A DNA stretch of 64,000 bases from Streptacidiphilus melanogenes (GTDB lineage: Bacteria; Actinomycetota; Actinomycetes; Streptomycetales; Streptomycetaceae): contig NZ_BBPP01000027.1 of the NCBI RefSeq assembly GCF_000787835.1, positions 39,094 through 103,093 of the forward strand, in the 5' to 3' direction. How positions within the stretch are numbered: position 1 is the stretch's first letter; every line of letters begins with the position of its first letter. Shown in pieces: positions 38,395 to 46,549 of the stretch. Both the position numbers and the translations under genes were made by a program. The notes below the pieces were generated by a model. The model was not told where the DNA came from, did not search any database, and saw only the letters and a program-made list of their open reading frames with translations.

Positions 38395-38824
38395 GCACGT
38401 CTCCCTTCCGAAAGCCATCCGTGCGGGTTCCGTGAGGCGTCATTGCGGCGCGGTCCAGCTCGGGCGAGTGCGAGGAACCTAATGAGAGTGCACCGCTCTG
38501 CGGAAGTACTCGTCCAGATTTCGGTCACCATTCGTTATGCAGCGCGACGCCAGAAATGGACGAATCACCCTCTTCAGGGCGCCTGCCGACCGCCTCCAGC
38601 GACTCTCCCACAGCCCAAGGGGCGGGCAACTGTCCGAAATGGAACAGACCTTCGGTCGAGTACCAGGAACCAAAGCCGTCTGTCCAGACTCCTTCAGTTG
38701 GGTTTCTGCACCCCTTCAGCCCGGTTTGAACCCGACCAGGAGGGGATGAAGCTACGTGAACGATCAGTAATGATCGAATCACGCCCAGTGATGACGAGGC
38801 CTAGGAAAGGTTCGGACAAGCACG
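38395..38824. other. 430-bp intergenic region between the IclR and SsgA-like genes
   Basis: No gene is supported; it is AT-richer than average. It contains the inverted repeat CGATCA (38761-38766) and TGATCG (38771-38776) with a GTAA spacer, about 50 bases before the SsgA-like start, and an AGGAAAGG stretch that may serve as ribosome-binding site. The size and composition suggest a regulated divergent promoter region. Confidence 0.55.
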
Positions 38825-39250
38825 ATGAACGACACTCTGCGCGGCCAGATCATCATGGAGCTGGCGACCACGGCGGGGCTCAGCTACCAGATCCCGGTCT
38901 GCCTCACGTTCCGTCAGGCTGCCTCGTGGGGAATCGAGTTGACGTTCTTCCTGCCCGGTGACGCACCGGTGCGCTGGACCGTCTCCCGGGAGTTGCTGCT
39001 CGACGGGCTGAGCACGGTCGCCGGCGAGGGCGACATCCAGGTCCGGCCGCTGGAATGGCACGACGCCGACCTGGTCGCCATCAGACTTCGCTCGCCCGAG
39101 GGCGAGGCACAGCTGATCGCACCGCTGGCGGCACTCCACGCCTACCTGCTGCGGACCGACATGATGACGCCGTTCGGCGAGGAGTTCAGCGAAGAATGGC
39201 TCGAAAGCGGCATCGCCCGCCTGCTGACCGACACCGGGACGCTCCGGTGA
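38825..39250 (+). CDS. SsgA-like protein (second in window)
   Basis: This 141-aa SsgA-like protein shows the core LTFRQAASWGIELTFFLPGD, VRWTVSRELLLDGLS and GEGDIQVRPL, nearer in length to SsgA/SsgB than the copy at 26169. Its C-terminus is more acidic (EEFSEEWLESGIARLL). Family members recruit FtsZ or position septa during sporulation. The position opposite an IclR regulator resembles an ssgR-ssgA-like locus. It ends 28 bases before the convergent helicase gene. Confidence 0.9.
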   Translation: MNDTLRGQIIMELATTAGLSYQIPVCLTFRQAASWGIELTFFLPGDAPVRWTVSRELLLDGLSTVAGEGDIQVRPLEWHDADLVAIRLRSPEGEAQLIAPLAALHAYLLRTDMMTPFGEEFSEEWLESGIARLLTDTGTLR

Positions 39251-39277
39251 GCGGCGCCGTCCCGGGGTCGTGATCCG

Positions 39278-41098
39278 TCAGTCGATCCTGGTCGCCCACT
39301 CGCGGATCTTGCCGATCCGCGCCTGGAGTTGATGCGCCGTCGCCTGCGCGGTCAACGGGCCGCCGCAGACGCGGCGCAGCTCGTTGTGGATCGTGCCGTG
39401 CGGCTGACCGGTGCGGTGGTGCCAGGCGCCGACCAGGCCGTTCAGCTCCTTGCGCAGCTCCTGCAACTGCTGGTGGGTGACGACCGGCCGCTTCTCGGCC
39501 TCCAGCTCCAGCAGGTCCGCCTCCTCGGCGGGCTTGGTCTTGCTGCGCTGGATCTGGCGCGTCTGGCGGCGGTGCAGCAGCAGCCGCACCTGGTCCGGCT
39601 CCAGCAGACCGGGGATGCCGAGGTAGTCGGACTCCTCCTCGGACCCGGCATGCGCCTGCATGCCGAACTCCTTGCCCTCGTAGAGGACCCGGTCGAAGAT
39701 CGCGTCGGACTCCAGCGCCTCCCAGGGCGCGTCGTCGAGACCGCCGTCGCCCTCGTCCTTGGCCCGCTCCGCCTCCGCGAGCAGCGCGTCCTCCTCCGCG
39801 AAGAGGCTGTCCTCCTGGCCCTTCTTCTGCTTGTCCAGGATGTGGTCGCGCTGCAGCTCCATCTCGTTGGCGAAGGAGAGCAGCGTGGGCACCGTCGGCA
39901 GGAAGACCGAGGCGGTCTCGCCACGGCGCCGGACACGCACGAAGCGCCCGACGGCCTGCGCGAAGAACAGCGGGGTGGAGATCGAGGTCGCGTACACCCC
40001 GACGGCGAGGCGCGGCACGTCGACGCCCTCGGACACCATCCGCACGGCGACCATCCAACGGTCGTCCGAGGCGGAGAAGTCGGTGATGCGCTGGGAGGCC
40101 TCCGCCTCGTCGGACAGGACGAGGGTGGCGCCGTGCCCGGTGATCTCGCGCAGCATCTTCGCGTACGCGCGGGCCGACTCCTGGTCCGAGGCGATGACGA
40201 GCGCGCCCGCGTCCGGAATGGACTTCCGCACCTCGGTCAGCCGCTGGTCCGCCGCGCGCAGCACGTTCGGCATCCACTCGCCGTGCGGCGACAGCGCGGT
40301 GCGCCAGGCCTGCGCGGTGGCGTCCTTGGTCATCGGCTCGCCCAGCCGCGCGGCGACCTCGTCACCGGCCTTGGTGCGCCAGCGCATGTTGCCGCTGTAG
40401 GAGAGGAAGATCACCGGCCGGACGACGTGGTCCTGCAGCGCGTTGCCGTACCCGTAGGTGTAGTCGGCGACGCTGCGGCGGATGCCGTCGCCGCCCGCGG
40501 CGTAGCTGATGAACGGGATCGGGTTGGTGTCGGAGCGGAACGGCGTCCCCGTGAGGGCGAGCCGCCGGGTGGCCGGCTCGAACGCCTCCAGGCAGGCCTC
40601 GCCCCAGGACTTGGAGTCGCCCGCGTGGTGGATCTCGTCGAGGATGATCAGCGACTTGCGGTTCTCGACCCGGTTGCGGTGCAGCATCGGGTTGACGCCG
40701 ACGCCCGCGTAGGTGACGACCACGCCCTGGTAGTCACGGGAGAGCGGCCCGCTGCTGTAGGCCGGGTCCAGCCTGATCCCTATCCGTGCGGCGGCCTCGG
40801 CCCACTGCTTCTTGAGGTGCTCGGTGGGCGCGACGACGGTGAGCTGCTGCACGACGTGGTTGTGCAGCAGGTAGGACGCCAGGGTCAGCGCGAAGGTCGT
40901 CTTGCCGGCGCCCGGCGTCGCGACCGCGAGGAAGTCGCGCGGCTGCGTCTCGACGTACTTCTCCATCGCGGCCTGCTGCCAGGCGCGCAACTTACCGGCC
41001 GTGCCCCACGGGGCACGGCCGGGGAATGCGGGCGACAGGTGATGCGGTGCGTGGGAGGAGCTGGCGGTACTCACGGTCTCCGGCGGGGTCGACGTCAC
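39278..41098 (-). CDS. DEAH-box helicase of the XPB/RecG-like SF2 group
   Basis: The 606-aa helicase has Walker A ATPGAGKTTFALTLA, motif Ia (VVAPTEHLKKQW), motif II DEIHHAGDSKSWG, motif III ALTGTPFRSD, and later motif VI (QAVGRFVRVRRRGE). The C-terminal ~170 residues are charged and possibly DNA-binding. Such proteins are typical of streptomycete core genomes; substrate and pathway are unknown, with DNA repair the usual guess. The start is GTG 41098, and no clear Shine-Dalgarno is visible. Confidence 0.9.
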   Translation of the reverse strand: MTSTPPETVSTASSSHAPHHLSPAFPGRAPWGTAGKLRAWQQAAMEKYVETQPRDFLAVATPGAGKTTFALTLASYLLHNHVVQQLTVVAPTEHLKKQWAEAAARIGIRLDPAYSSGPLSRDYQGVVVTYAGVGVNPMLHRNRVENRKSLIILDEIHHAGDSKSWGEACLEAFEPATRRLALTGTPFRSDTNPIPFISYAAGGDGIRRSVADYTYGYGNALQDHVVRPVIFLSYSGNMRWRTKAGDEVAARLGEPMTKDATAQAWRTALSPHGEWMPNVLRAADQRLTEVRKSIPDAGALVIASDQESARAYAKMLREITGHGATLVLSDEAEASQRITDFSASDDRWMVAVRMVSEGVDVPRLAVGVYATSISTPLFFAQAVGRFVRVRRRGETASVFLPTVPTLLSFANEMELQRDHILDKQKKGQEDSLFAEEDALLAEAERAKDEGDGGLDDAPWEALESDAIFDRVLYEGKEFGMQAHAGSEEESDYLGIPGLLEPDQVRLLLHRRQTRQIQRSKTKPAEEADLLELEAEKRPVVTHQQLQELRKELNGLVGAWHHRTGQPHGTIHNELRRVCGGPLTAQATAHQLQARIGKIREWATRID

Positions 41099-41226
41099 GG
41101 ACGGCGCCGGTCGAGCCCCACAGGGCCCGAGTCCGACAACCCGGCAAGCTTACCGGCGCGACCGCCGGCCTCTCGGCTCCCACACGCGGTGGCACCCCCA
41201 GGCCGTCGCTCCCGCGCGAGGTTGCC

Positions 41227-41345
41227 GGGGCCCCAGGGGCGGGAGGAACTGCGCGGACAACCACCGGCGGGCGGATGGCCCCGCGCGCTCGATGACCCAC
41301 CAATTCGGGTGGCTTGTCGCGCGGTTCCCCGCGCCCCTAGTGGGG
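41227..41345. repeat. Inverted pair of a dispersed intergenic repeat
   Basis: Two copies of a GCGCxGTTCCCCGCGCCCCT-type element face each other: one reversed at ~41227-41265, one forward at ~41310-41345. They are complementary at about 25 of 31 positions, so the transcript between the MFS and helicase genes can fold into a long hairpin with a ~45-base loop. Related copies lie at 29921-29962 and 49284-49318. Confidence 0.6.
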
Positions 41346-42722
41346 GCGGGCACGGCGGCAGATCAGCGTGCCGCAGAGCATCACGATCGCCATCGCGGCG
41401 AAGACCGCCGTGAAACCCCTGGTGGTGCCGGTGCCGAGGGAGGTGAAGAGCAGTCCCCCCAGGGCCGTGCACACGATGTTGCCGAGCGCGTCGCTCACCT
41501 GCAGGGACGCGGAGTTGGCGCCGGCCTCCCCCGGCTCGGAGAGATTGAAGAGCAGGACGCTGATGCTGGCGATCGCCAGCCCCATGCCGCAGCCGCCCAG
41601 GGTCCAGGCCGTGGCGACGAGGAAGGCGGGGGCGGAGGGCTGGGCCGCAACGCCGACCAGGGCGATGGCGACGGTTCCGGCCGCCAGGCCGGCCTGGACG
41701 AGGCGGAGGCGGTACGCCTCGGCGAAGGGGCGGCCCTGGAGCCAGCTCCCCACGGCCCAGAAGACGCCACCGCCCGAGAGCGAGAGCCCGGCCAGCGTCG
41801 GGGAGAAGCCGTGCTGGGTGACCAGCATCAGCGGGATGAACGCCTCGGCGGAGATGAACCCGCCGGCCGCGACGCCGCGCAGCAGGATCACCGTCGGCAG
41901 GCCGCGCCCCGCGCGGAACGTGCCGCGCGGGAGGAGGCGGAGCGCCGCCGGCACCAGCAGCGCGGCGCCCGCCGCCGCGGGCACGAGGGACCACAGGTCG
42001 AGTCGCTGCGAGGCGTACTGCAGCAGGCCCGCGCCGACGGCGAGGCCGAGCGCCAGCCACAGGCGGCGCCGGTCCAGCGGCCGGCCCGCCGCCTCGCCCG
42101 CGCCGATGCCGCGCAGCTGCGGCAGCATCAGCACCAGCGGCGCGACGATCAGCGCGGGGATCGAGAGGAAGACCCAGCGCCAGCCGAGGTGCTGGGTGAC
42201 CGCGCCGGAGACCAGTGGTCCGACGACCGAGGGCAGCACCCAGGACGCGGCGAAGGCCGCGAACACCTTGGGCCGCAGCCGCTCGGGATAGCGCAGGCCG
42301 ACGACGACGTAGAGCGCGACGATGACCAGTCCGCCGCCGAGGCCCTGGGTGACCCGGCCTGCGACGAAGGTCCACATCGTGGTGGCGGTCCCGGCCAGCA
42401 CCAGGCCCACGCCGAAGACCGCGATGCCCGCGCCCAGCGGGACCAGCGGACCGCGTTTGTCGCACCACTCCCCCGAGACGACCATGGCCAGCAGGCTGGA
42501 GGTGAAGAACCCGGTGAAGGCGAAGGCGTAGAGCCCGACCCCGTGCAGGGCCCGTGCGGCGACGGGCATGGCCGTGTTGACCGCGGTGGCCTCGAAGGCG
42601 ATCAGCAGGACGCACGCCACGATGCCGATCGTGAGCATGCGGTAGGGCCGGCGGAGGATGCCGGCCGTCTCATCGGCTTCACTGAGTCCGGTCGTCCTGG
42701 CGAGGGTGGTCACCGGCCCCAT
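41337..42722 (-). CDS. MFS drug/metabolite exporter-type transporter
   Basis: The 461-aa major-facilitator protein has about 14 hydrophobic segments. The motif-A-like loop WCDKRGPLVPLGAGI follows helix 2, and GRVTQGLGGGLVIVALYVVV matches the drug:H+ antiporter (DHA2-like) pattern. VLPSVVGPLVSGAVTQHLGWRWVFL is close to motif C, which marks exporters. The substrate is unknown. No regulator is adjacent. ATG 42722 begins the polar N-terminal segment. Confidence 0.88.
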   Translation of the reverse strand: MGPVTTLARTTGLSEADETAGILRRPYRMLTIGIVACVLLIAFEATAVNTAMPVAARALHGVGLYAFAFTGFFTSSLLAMVVSGEWCDKRGPLVPLGAGIAVFGVGLVLAGTATTMWTFVAGRVTQGLGGGLVIVALYVVVGLRYPERLRPKVFAAFAASWVLPSVVGPLVSGAVTQHLGWRWVFLSIPALIVAPLVLMLPQLRGIGAGEAAGRPLDRRRLWLALGLAVGAGLLQYASQRLDLWSLVPAAAGAALLVPAALRLLPRGTFRAGRGLPTVILLRGVAAGGFISAEAFIPLMLVTQHGFSPTLAGLSLSGGGVFWAVGSWLQGRPFAEAYRLRLVQAGLAAGTVAIALVGVAAQPSAPAFLVATAWTLGGCGMGLAIASISVLLFNLSEPGEAGANSASLQVSDALGNIVCTALGGLLFTSLGTGTTRGFTAVFAAMAIVMLCGTLICRRARPH

Positions 42723-42865
42723 GGTAAGGGGTCGTCCTTGAGTTTGCCCCTGTCAATGATGGAGCCGGATGTCGCTTCCGTTGCGCCCCGTGAACACTGC
42801 CCGGTTGCCGTTGACGGTCCCCGGGCGCCGCCGCGTAACGTCATCCGTGTTGGAGGAAACACCCC

Positions 42866-42937
42866 GCCCGTGTGCCCGAGTGGTTGAGGGAACCGCCTGC
42901 AAAGCGGTTTACACCGGTTCGATTCCGGTCATGGGCT
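42866..42937 (+). tRNA. tRNA-Cys (anticodon GCA)
   Basis: The acceptor stem GCCCGTG pairs with CATGGGC (one G-U). The anticodon stem ACCGC/GCGGT holds loop CTGCAAA with anticodon GCA. The T-loop is TTCGATT in stem ACCGG/CCGGT. CCA is not encoded. The last 29 bases overlap, on the other strand, the end of the NuoF-like ORF. Confidence 0.93.
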
Positions 42938-43841
42938 CTGCCGCACCACGCTCCACCCCGCAGCACGGCTCCGCCGTGCATCGCCGTGCCGCGTGCGCCT
43001 CGAACGCGTCGGGGAACGCCGCGAGCGCGCTCAGCAGCAGCCGCGCGGCCGCGTGCGTCGCGGTGTCGTCGCCGCGCTCCGCCGACTGGGTGGACCAGCG
43101 CACCACGGAGTCGAACGCGCCGGGTGCGGCGAGGTCGTCCAGAGCCGCGACGATCCGGTCCACCTCACCACCGCGGCAGCGCGGCGCCGCGAGGCGCAGC
43201 ATCCGGGCCGTCTCCGCAACCCCGCAGCGACCGCGCGGCAGCGCGGCGATCACGCGTGCGCCCTCGTCGCGCGGTTCCCAGCGCGCCTCCAGCGCGCGGG
43301 GAGAGGGCAGCCAGACGCCCGTCACCCCGCCGAGCAGAACCGCCTGCGCCGCGCGGGCGTGGTCGGGGCCGAGGAGGGTGCGCACCGGCGTGCCGACGGC
43401 CGTCTCCACCACCTGCGGCAGGCCCGTCCCGGTGTGGACGGTGCACAGCACGCTGCCCGGTGCTGCCGGGGTTCCGATCGCCCGGAACCAGGCCGGGCCG
43501 TGACGGGCGATCAGCGCGATCTGGGCGAGCGTCTCGGCGGCCACCGCCAGCGGCGGCGCGAACGGCGTCTGCCGCAGCACCGCGTCGACGTGCCGCAGGC
43601 CCTCCTCGACGAGTCGGGGGGCGCGGCGCAGGACCGTCTCGTTGTTGTGACAGGTCGGGTCGCCGTCCCCGCTGATCACCAGCACCCGGCCGGCGGGAGT
43701 CCGGAGCCGCTCGGAGAGCTCCCCCAGCCCGGCGTCGGTGAGCAGGGCGTGCAGGTCCACGTCGACGGGCGAGGGGCCCGGGGCGGCGTCCTGCGCGAGG
43801 ATCCGGGGGAGCGTGAGCCGGTGCACGGCGGTCGTGGTCAC
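42909..43841 (-). CDS. Degenerate NuoF-like protein running into tRNA-Cys
   Basis: This 310-aa ORF resembles the C-terminal half of NuoF-family proteins: AAETLAQIALIARHGPAWFRAIGTPAAPG, then GGVTGVWLPSP and CGVAETARMLRL. Two functional sites are missing. The FMN/NADH-binding GRGGAGFP segment of normal NuoF does not occur, and the [4Fe-4S] motif ESAGQCGPC is reduced to a single Cys (APRCRGG). The frame ends inside the antisense of tRNA-Cys, the last residues (MTGIEPV) being a translation of tRNA sequence. It is either a decaying gene or a non-redox derivative. It lies 227 bases downstream of the molybdenum-subunit gene, with a 31-codon ORF just before it. Confidence 0.6.
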   Translation of the reverse strand: MTTTAVHRLTLPRILAQDAAPGPSPVDVDLHALLTDAGLGELSERLRTPAGRVLVISGDGDPTCHNNETVLRRAPRLVEEGLRHVDAVLRQTPFAPPLAVAAETLAQIALIARHGPAWFRAIGTPAAPGSVLCTVHTGTGLPQVVETAVGTPVRTLLGPDHARAAQAVLLGGVTGVWLPSPRALEARWEPRDEGARVIAALPRGRCGVAETARMLRLAAPRCRGGEVDRIVAALDDLAAPGAFDSVVRWSTQSAERGDDTATHAAARLLLSALAAFPDAFEAHAARRCTAEPCCGVERGAAEPMTGIEPV

Positions 43842-43849
43842 GGGGATCG

Positions 43850-43945
43850 CTACTTCTTCCGCGCGACCACGACGGTGCCGGACGTGGGCTTCAGCCGCCG
43901 CAGAGGGGCTTCGCCCGGACGCCTGCTGGCTGCGGTGAGGATCAT
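43850..43945 (-). CDS. Possible 31-aa small protein before the NuoF-like ORF
   Basis: ATG 43945 has GGGAG 6 bases upstream and opens a 31-codon frame that is basic and ends TSGTVVVARKK. Its stop lies 8 bases before the GTG of the NuoF-like ORF, so the two could be translationally coupled. There is no recognised family. It may also be chance. Confidence 0.4.
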   Translation of the reverse strand: MILTAASRRPGEAPLRRLKPTSGTVVVARKK

Positions 43946-44068
43946 GTCGCGCTCCCGTCGTCGTGTGTGATCTCCGACTACGGGTTCCACGGTGCTCCCG
44001 CGTCATGAGAGCACCATGAGCGAACCGTCCCTTTTGCACTAAAGCTGCGACGGCACGGCCCCACCGCC

Positions 44069-46549
44069 TCAGACGGCCGCGTCCTCCGGCGGGATCGGGA
44101 GACGGGTGATCGGCATGCCCGTCGCCGCGCGGACCGCCGCCGCGATCGCGGCCGGGGCCACGACGGCGGGCGCCGCGCCGACGGCCTTCGCACCGAACGG
44201 GGCCACGACGTCGCGGTCCTCGATCAGGGCCGCCACGCGGATGTCGGGGGCGTCCAGGGCCGTCGGCAGACGGTAGCCGACCAGGGAGGGCGCAAGGATG
44301 TGGCCCTCGGCGACCGTCAGGTCCTCCATCAGGGCCAGGCCGAGGCCCTGGGTGACGCCCGCCTCGATCCGCGCCTCGATCTGGCGGGGGTTGAGCGCGC
44401 GGCCCACGTCCTGGGCGGCGGTGACCTCGACGACCCGGACCGTGCCGAGGTCGATGTCGACGTCCACGACGGCGCGCATCGCACAGAAGCCGAGGCCGAC
44501 GAAGGCGTCGCCCTGGCCCGTCTCGGGGTTCAGCGGCTCGGTGGGGTGAGGACGGCACTGGGCCGTGGCCCACAAGTCCTTGCCCTCCAGCGCCTCCAGC
44601 ACCGGCATGCCCAGCACCCCGTCGTAGGAGGTGATCCGGCCGTCCTTGATGCTGAGCAGCTCCGGGGACATGGCGAACCGCGCCGCCAGCGGCTGGAGCA
44701 GCTGCTGGCGCACCATCAGCGCCGCGCGCTCGATCGCGCCGCCGGCGACCCAGGTCTGGCGGCCGCGCGCGGACGGGCCCGAGGCCGGCTGGTCGGTGTC
44801 GACGGGGGCGATGTAGACGTCGTCGACACCCAGGACCTCCTGGACGATCTGCTTGGCCAGGGTGGCGAAGCCGGTGCCCGGGTCCACGGCCGCGCAGATG
44901 ACGGACGCCTGCGAGCCGGTGACCCGCACCGACGCCGTCGCGACCTCGTCCGAGCCCTCGACGCCCAGCATCGGGACCATGCCGACCGCGTAGCCGATGC
45001 CGCGCCGCACCGCGGCCGGTTCGCCCGCGCCGCCGGGGCCCTCGGGGAGCAGCCACTCCGCGTCCGGCCGGTCGACGGGCAGCGGCGGCAGCGGCTCGTC
45101 CGCGACGGCATCGAGCAGCTCCCGCACGGGGGCGGGGCAGGTGACGGCCTGTCCGGTCGGCAGCAGGTCGCCGGTGGCCATGACGTTGCGGCGGCGCAGC
45201 TCCAGCGGGCTGAGGTCCAGGGCCGCCGCGAGGCGGTCGAGCTGGGACTCGTAGGCGAAGCAGGCCTGCAGCGCGCCCTCGCCGCGCATCCGGCCCGACG
45301 GCGGGTTGTTGGTGCGCACCGCCCAGGCGTCGACGAAGACGTGCGGGACGACGTAGGGGCCGGCCGCCAGCGCCGCCGCGTTGGCCAGCACCTCGCTGGA
45401 GACGTCCGCGTAGGCGCCGCCGTCCAGCAGGATCTGCGCCTCGACCTTGACCAGGCGGCCCTCGGCGTCGGCGTGGTGGCGGTAGCGCAGCAGCGCGGGG
45501 TGGCGGTGCGGGTGGGAGAGGAAGGACTCCTCGCGGGTCAGCACCATCTTGACCGGGTGGCCGGTCCGCGCCGCGAGCAGTGCGAGGGTGGCCTGGAAGC
45601 CGAGGTCGTCGCGGTCGGCGGTGGCACCGGGCACACCGCTGACGACGAGCCGGACCCGGTCCGGTTCGATGCCGAGGCAGGAGGCGATCCGGTCCCGGTC
45701 GCCGTGCGGGTCCGTCGTCGCGACGTGCAGCTCCACGCCGCCGTCCGGGCGCGGCACGGCCAGCCCGGCCTCCGCTCCGATGGGCGCCGGATCCTGACGG
45801 CCCACCTGGTACATGCCCTCGACGACGACCTCGCCGACGACCTCCGGGTCGCCGAAGCGGATCGGCAGCTGGCGGAAGATGTTGCCGTCCGGGTGCAACG
45901 GCGGCGCCTGGAACGCCTGGTCGGGATCGGTGAGCGCGGGCAGCGGCTCCCACTCGACCGTGATCGAGGCCGCAGCCAGCCGGGCGGTGTCGGGGTGGTC
46001 GGCGGCGACGGCCGCGAAAGGTTCGCCGTGGTGGCGCACCACGCCGGCGGCGAGGATCGGCCGGTCGGCGATGCAGGGCCCGGTCGGCGCGCCGTTCGGC
46101 GTCCCGTCGGGGCCCGGCGGCAGGTCGTCGGCGGTCAGCACCGCGTAGACGCCGGGGATGGCCAAGGCTGCGCGGGTGTCGATCGAGACCATGCGCGCGT
46201 GCGCGTACGGCGAGCGGGCCAGGGCGCCCCACAGCAGGCCCTCGGCCCACAGGTCGGCGGCGTAGGGGTAGACGCCCATCGCCTTCGCGGGCGCGTCCTC
46301 GCGCAGCGCGGACACGCCGATCCCGGAACGCTGCGCCCGGATGGCCGCCGCGGTCTCGGTGCCCGGCGTGTCGACGGGCGCGGGGGCGGTCGGCGTCGCG
46401 CCGAGCAGCCCGCCGAGGGCCGCGCCGGTGGCGCTGCCGGGGGCGCCCTCGCGCACGGTGGCGAGGTTGGTCAGCGTCGTCTCGCCCGAACCGGGGTTGC
46501 CGCCCAAGTGGCCGCCGGTCGCGTCGGTCGAGTCGGAGGGGGTGGTCAC
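44069..46549 (-). CDS. Molybdenum-binding subunit of a xanthine dehydrogenase-family enzyme
   Basis: The 826-aa large subunit of a molybdenum hydroxylase, acting on purines, aldehydes or related heterocycles. After a ~70-residue unusual Gly/Thr-rich N-terminus comes the a/b-hammerhead region (DAPAKAMGVYPYAADL, LARSPYAHARMVSID). Moco-binding segments follow: RTNNPPSGRMRGEGALQACF, with the cofactor-contact Arg-Gly region, and FGAKAVGAAPAVVAPAAIAAAV, where the usual catalytic GE(S/P) Glu region reads FGAKAVGAAP, i.e. no clear Glu. The substrate is therefore uncertain. GTG 46549 overlaps the 2Fe-2S gene stop by 4 bases (GTGA). Confidence 0.88.
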   Translation of the reverse strand: MTTPSDSTDATGGHLGGNPGSGETTLTNLATVREGAPGSATGAALGGLLGATPTAPAPVDTPGTETAAAIRAQRSGIGVSALREDAPAKAMGVYPYAADLWAEGLLWGALARSPYAHARMVSIDTRAALAIPGVYAVLTADDLPPGPDGTPNGAPTGPCIADRPILAAGVVRHHGEPFAAVAADHPDTARLAAASITVEWEPLPALTDPDQAFQAPPLHPDGNIFRQLPIRFGDPEVVGEVVVEGMYQVGRQDPAPIGAEAGLAVPRPDGGVELHVATTDPHGDRDRIASCLGIEPDRVRLVVSGVPGATADRDDLGFQATLALLAARTGHPVKMVLTREESFLSHPHRHPALLRYRHHADAEGRLVKVEAQILLDGGAYADVSSEVLANAAALAAGPYVVPHVFVDAWAVRTNNPPSGRMRGEGALQACFAYESQLDRLAAALDLSPLELRRRNVMATGDLLPTGQAVTCPAPVRELLDAVADEPLPPLPVDRPDAEWLLPEGPGGAGEPAAVRRGIGYAVGMVPMLGVEGSDEVATASVRVTGSQASVICAAVDPGTGFATLAKQIVQEVLGVDDVYIAPVDTDQPASGPSARGRQTWVAGGAIERAALMVRQQLLQPLAARFAMSPELLSIKDGRITSYDGVLGMPVLEALEGKDLWATAQCRPHPTEPLNPETGQGDAFVGLGFCAMRAVVDVDIDLGTVRVVEVTAAQDVGRALNPRQIEARIEAGVTQGLGLALMEDLTVAEGHILAPSLVGYRLPTALDAPDIRVAALIEDRDVVAPFGAKAVGAAPAVVAPAAIAAAVRAATGMPITRLPIPPEDAAV

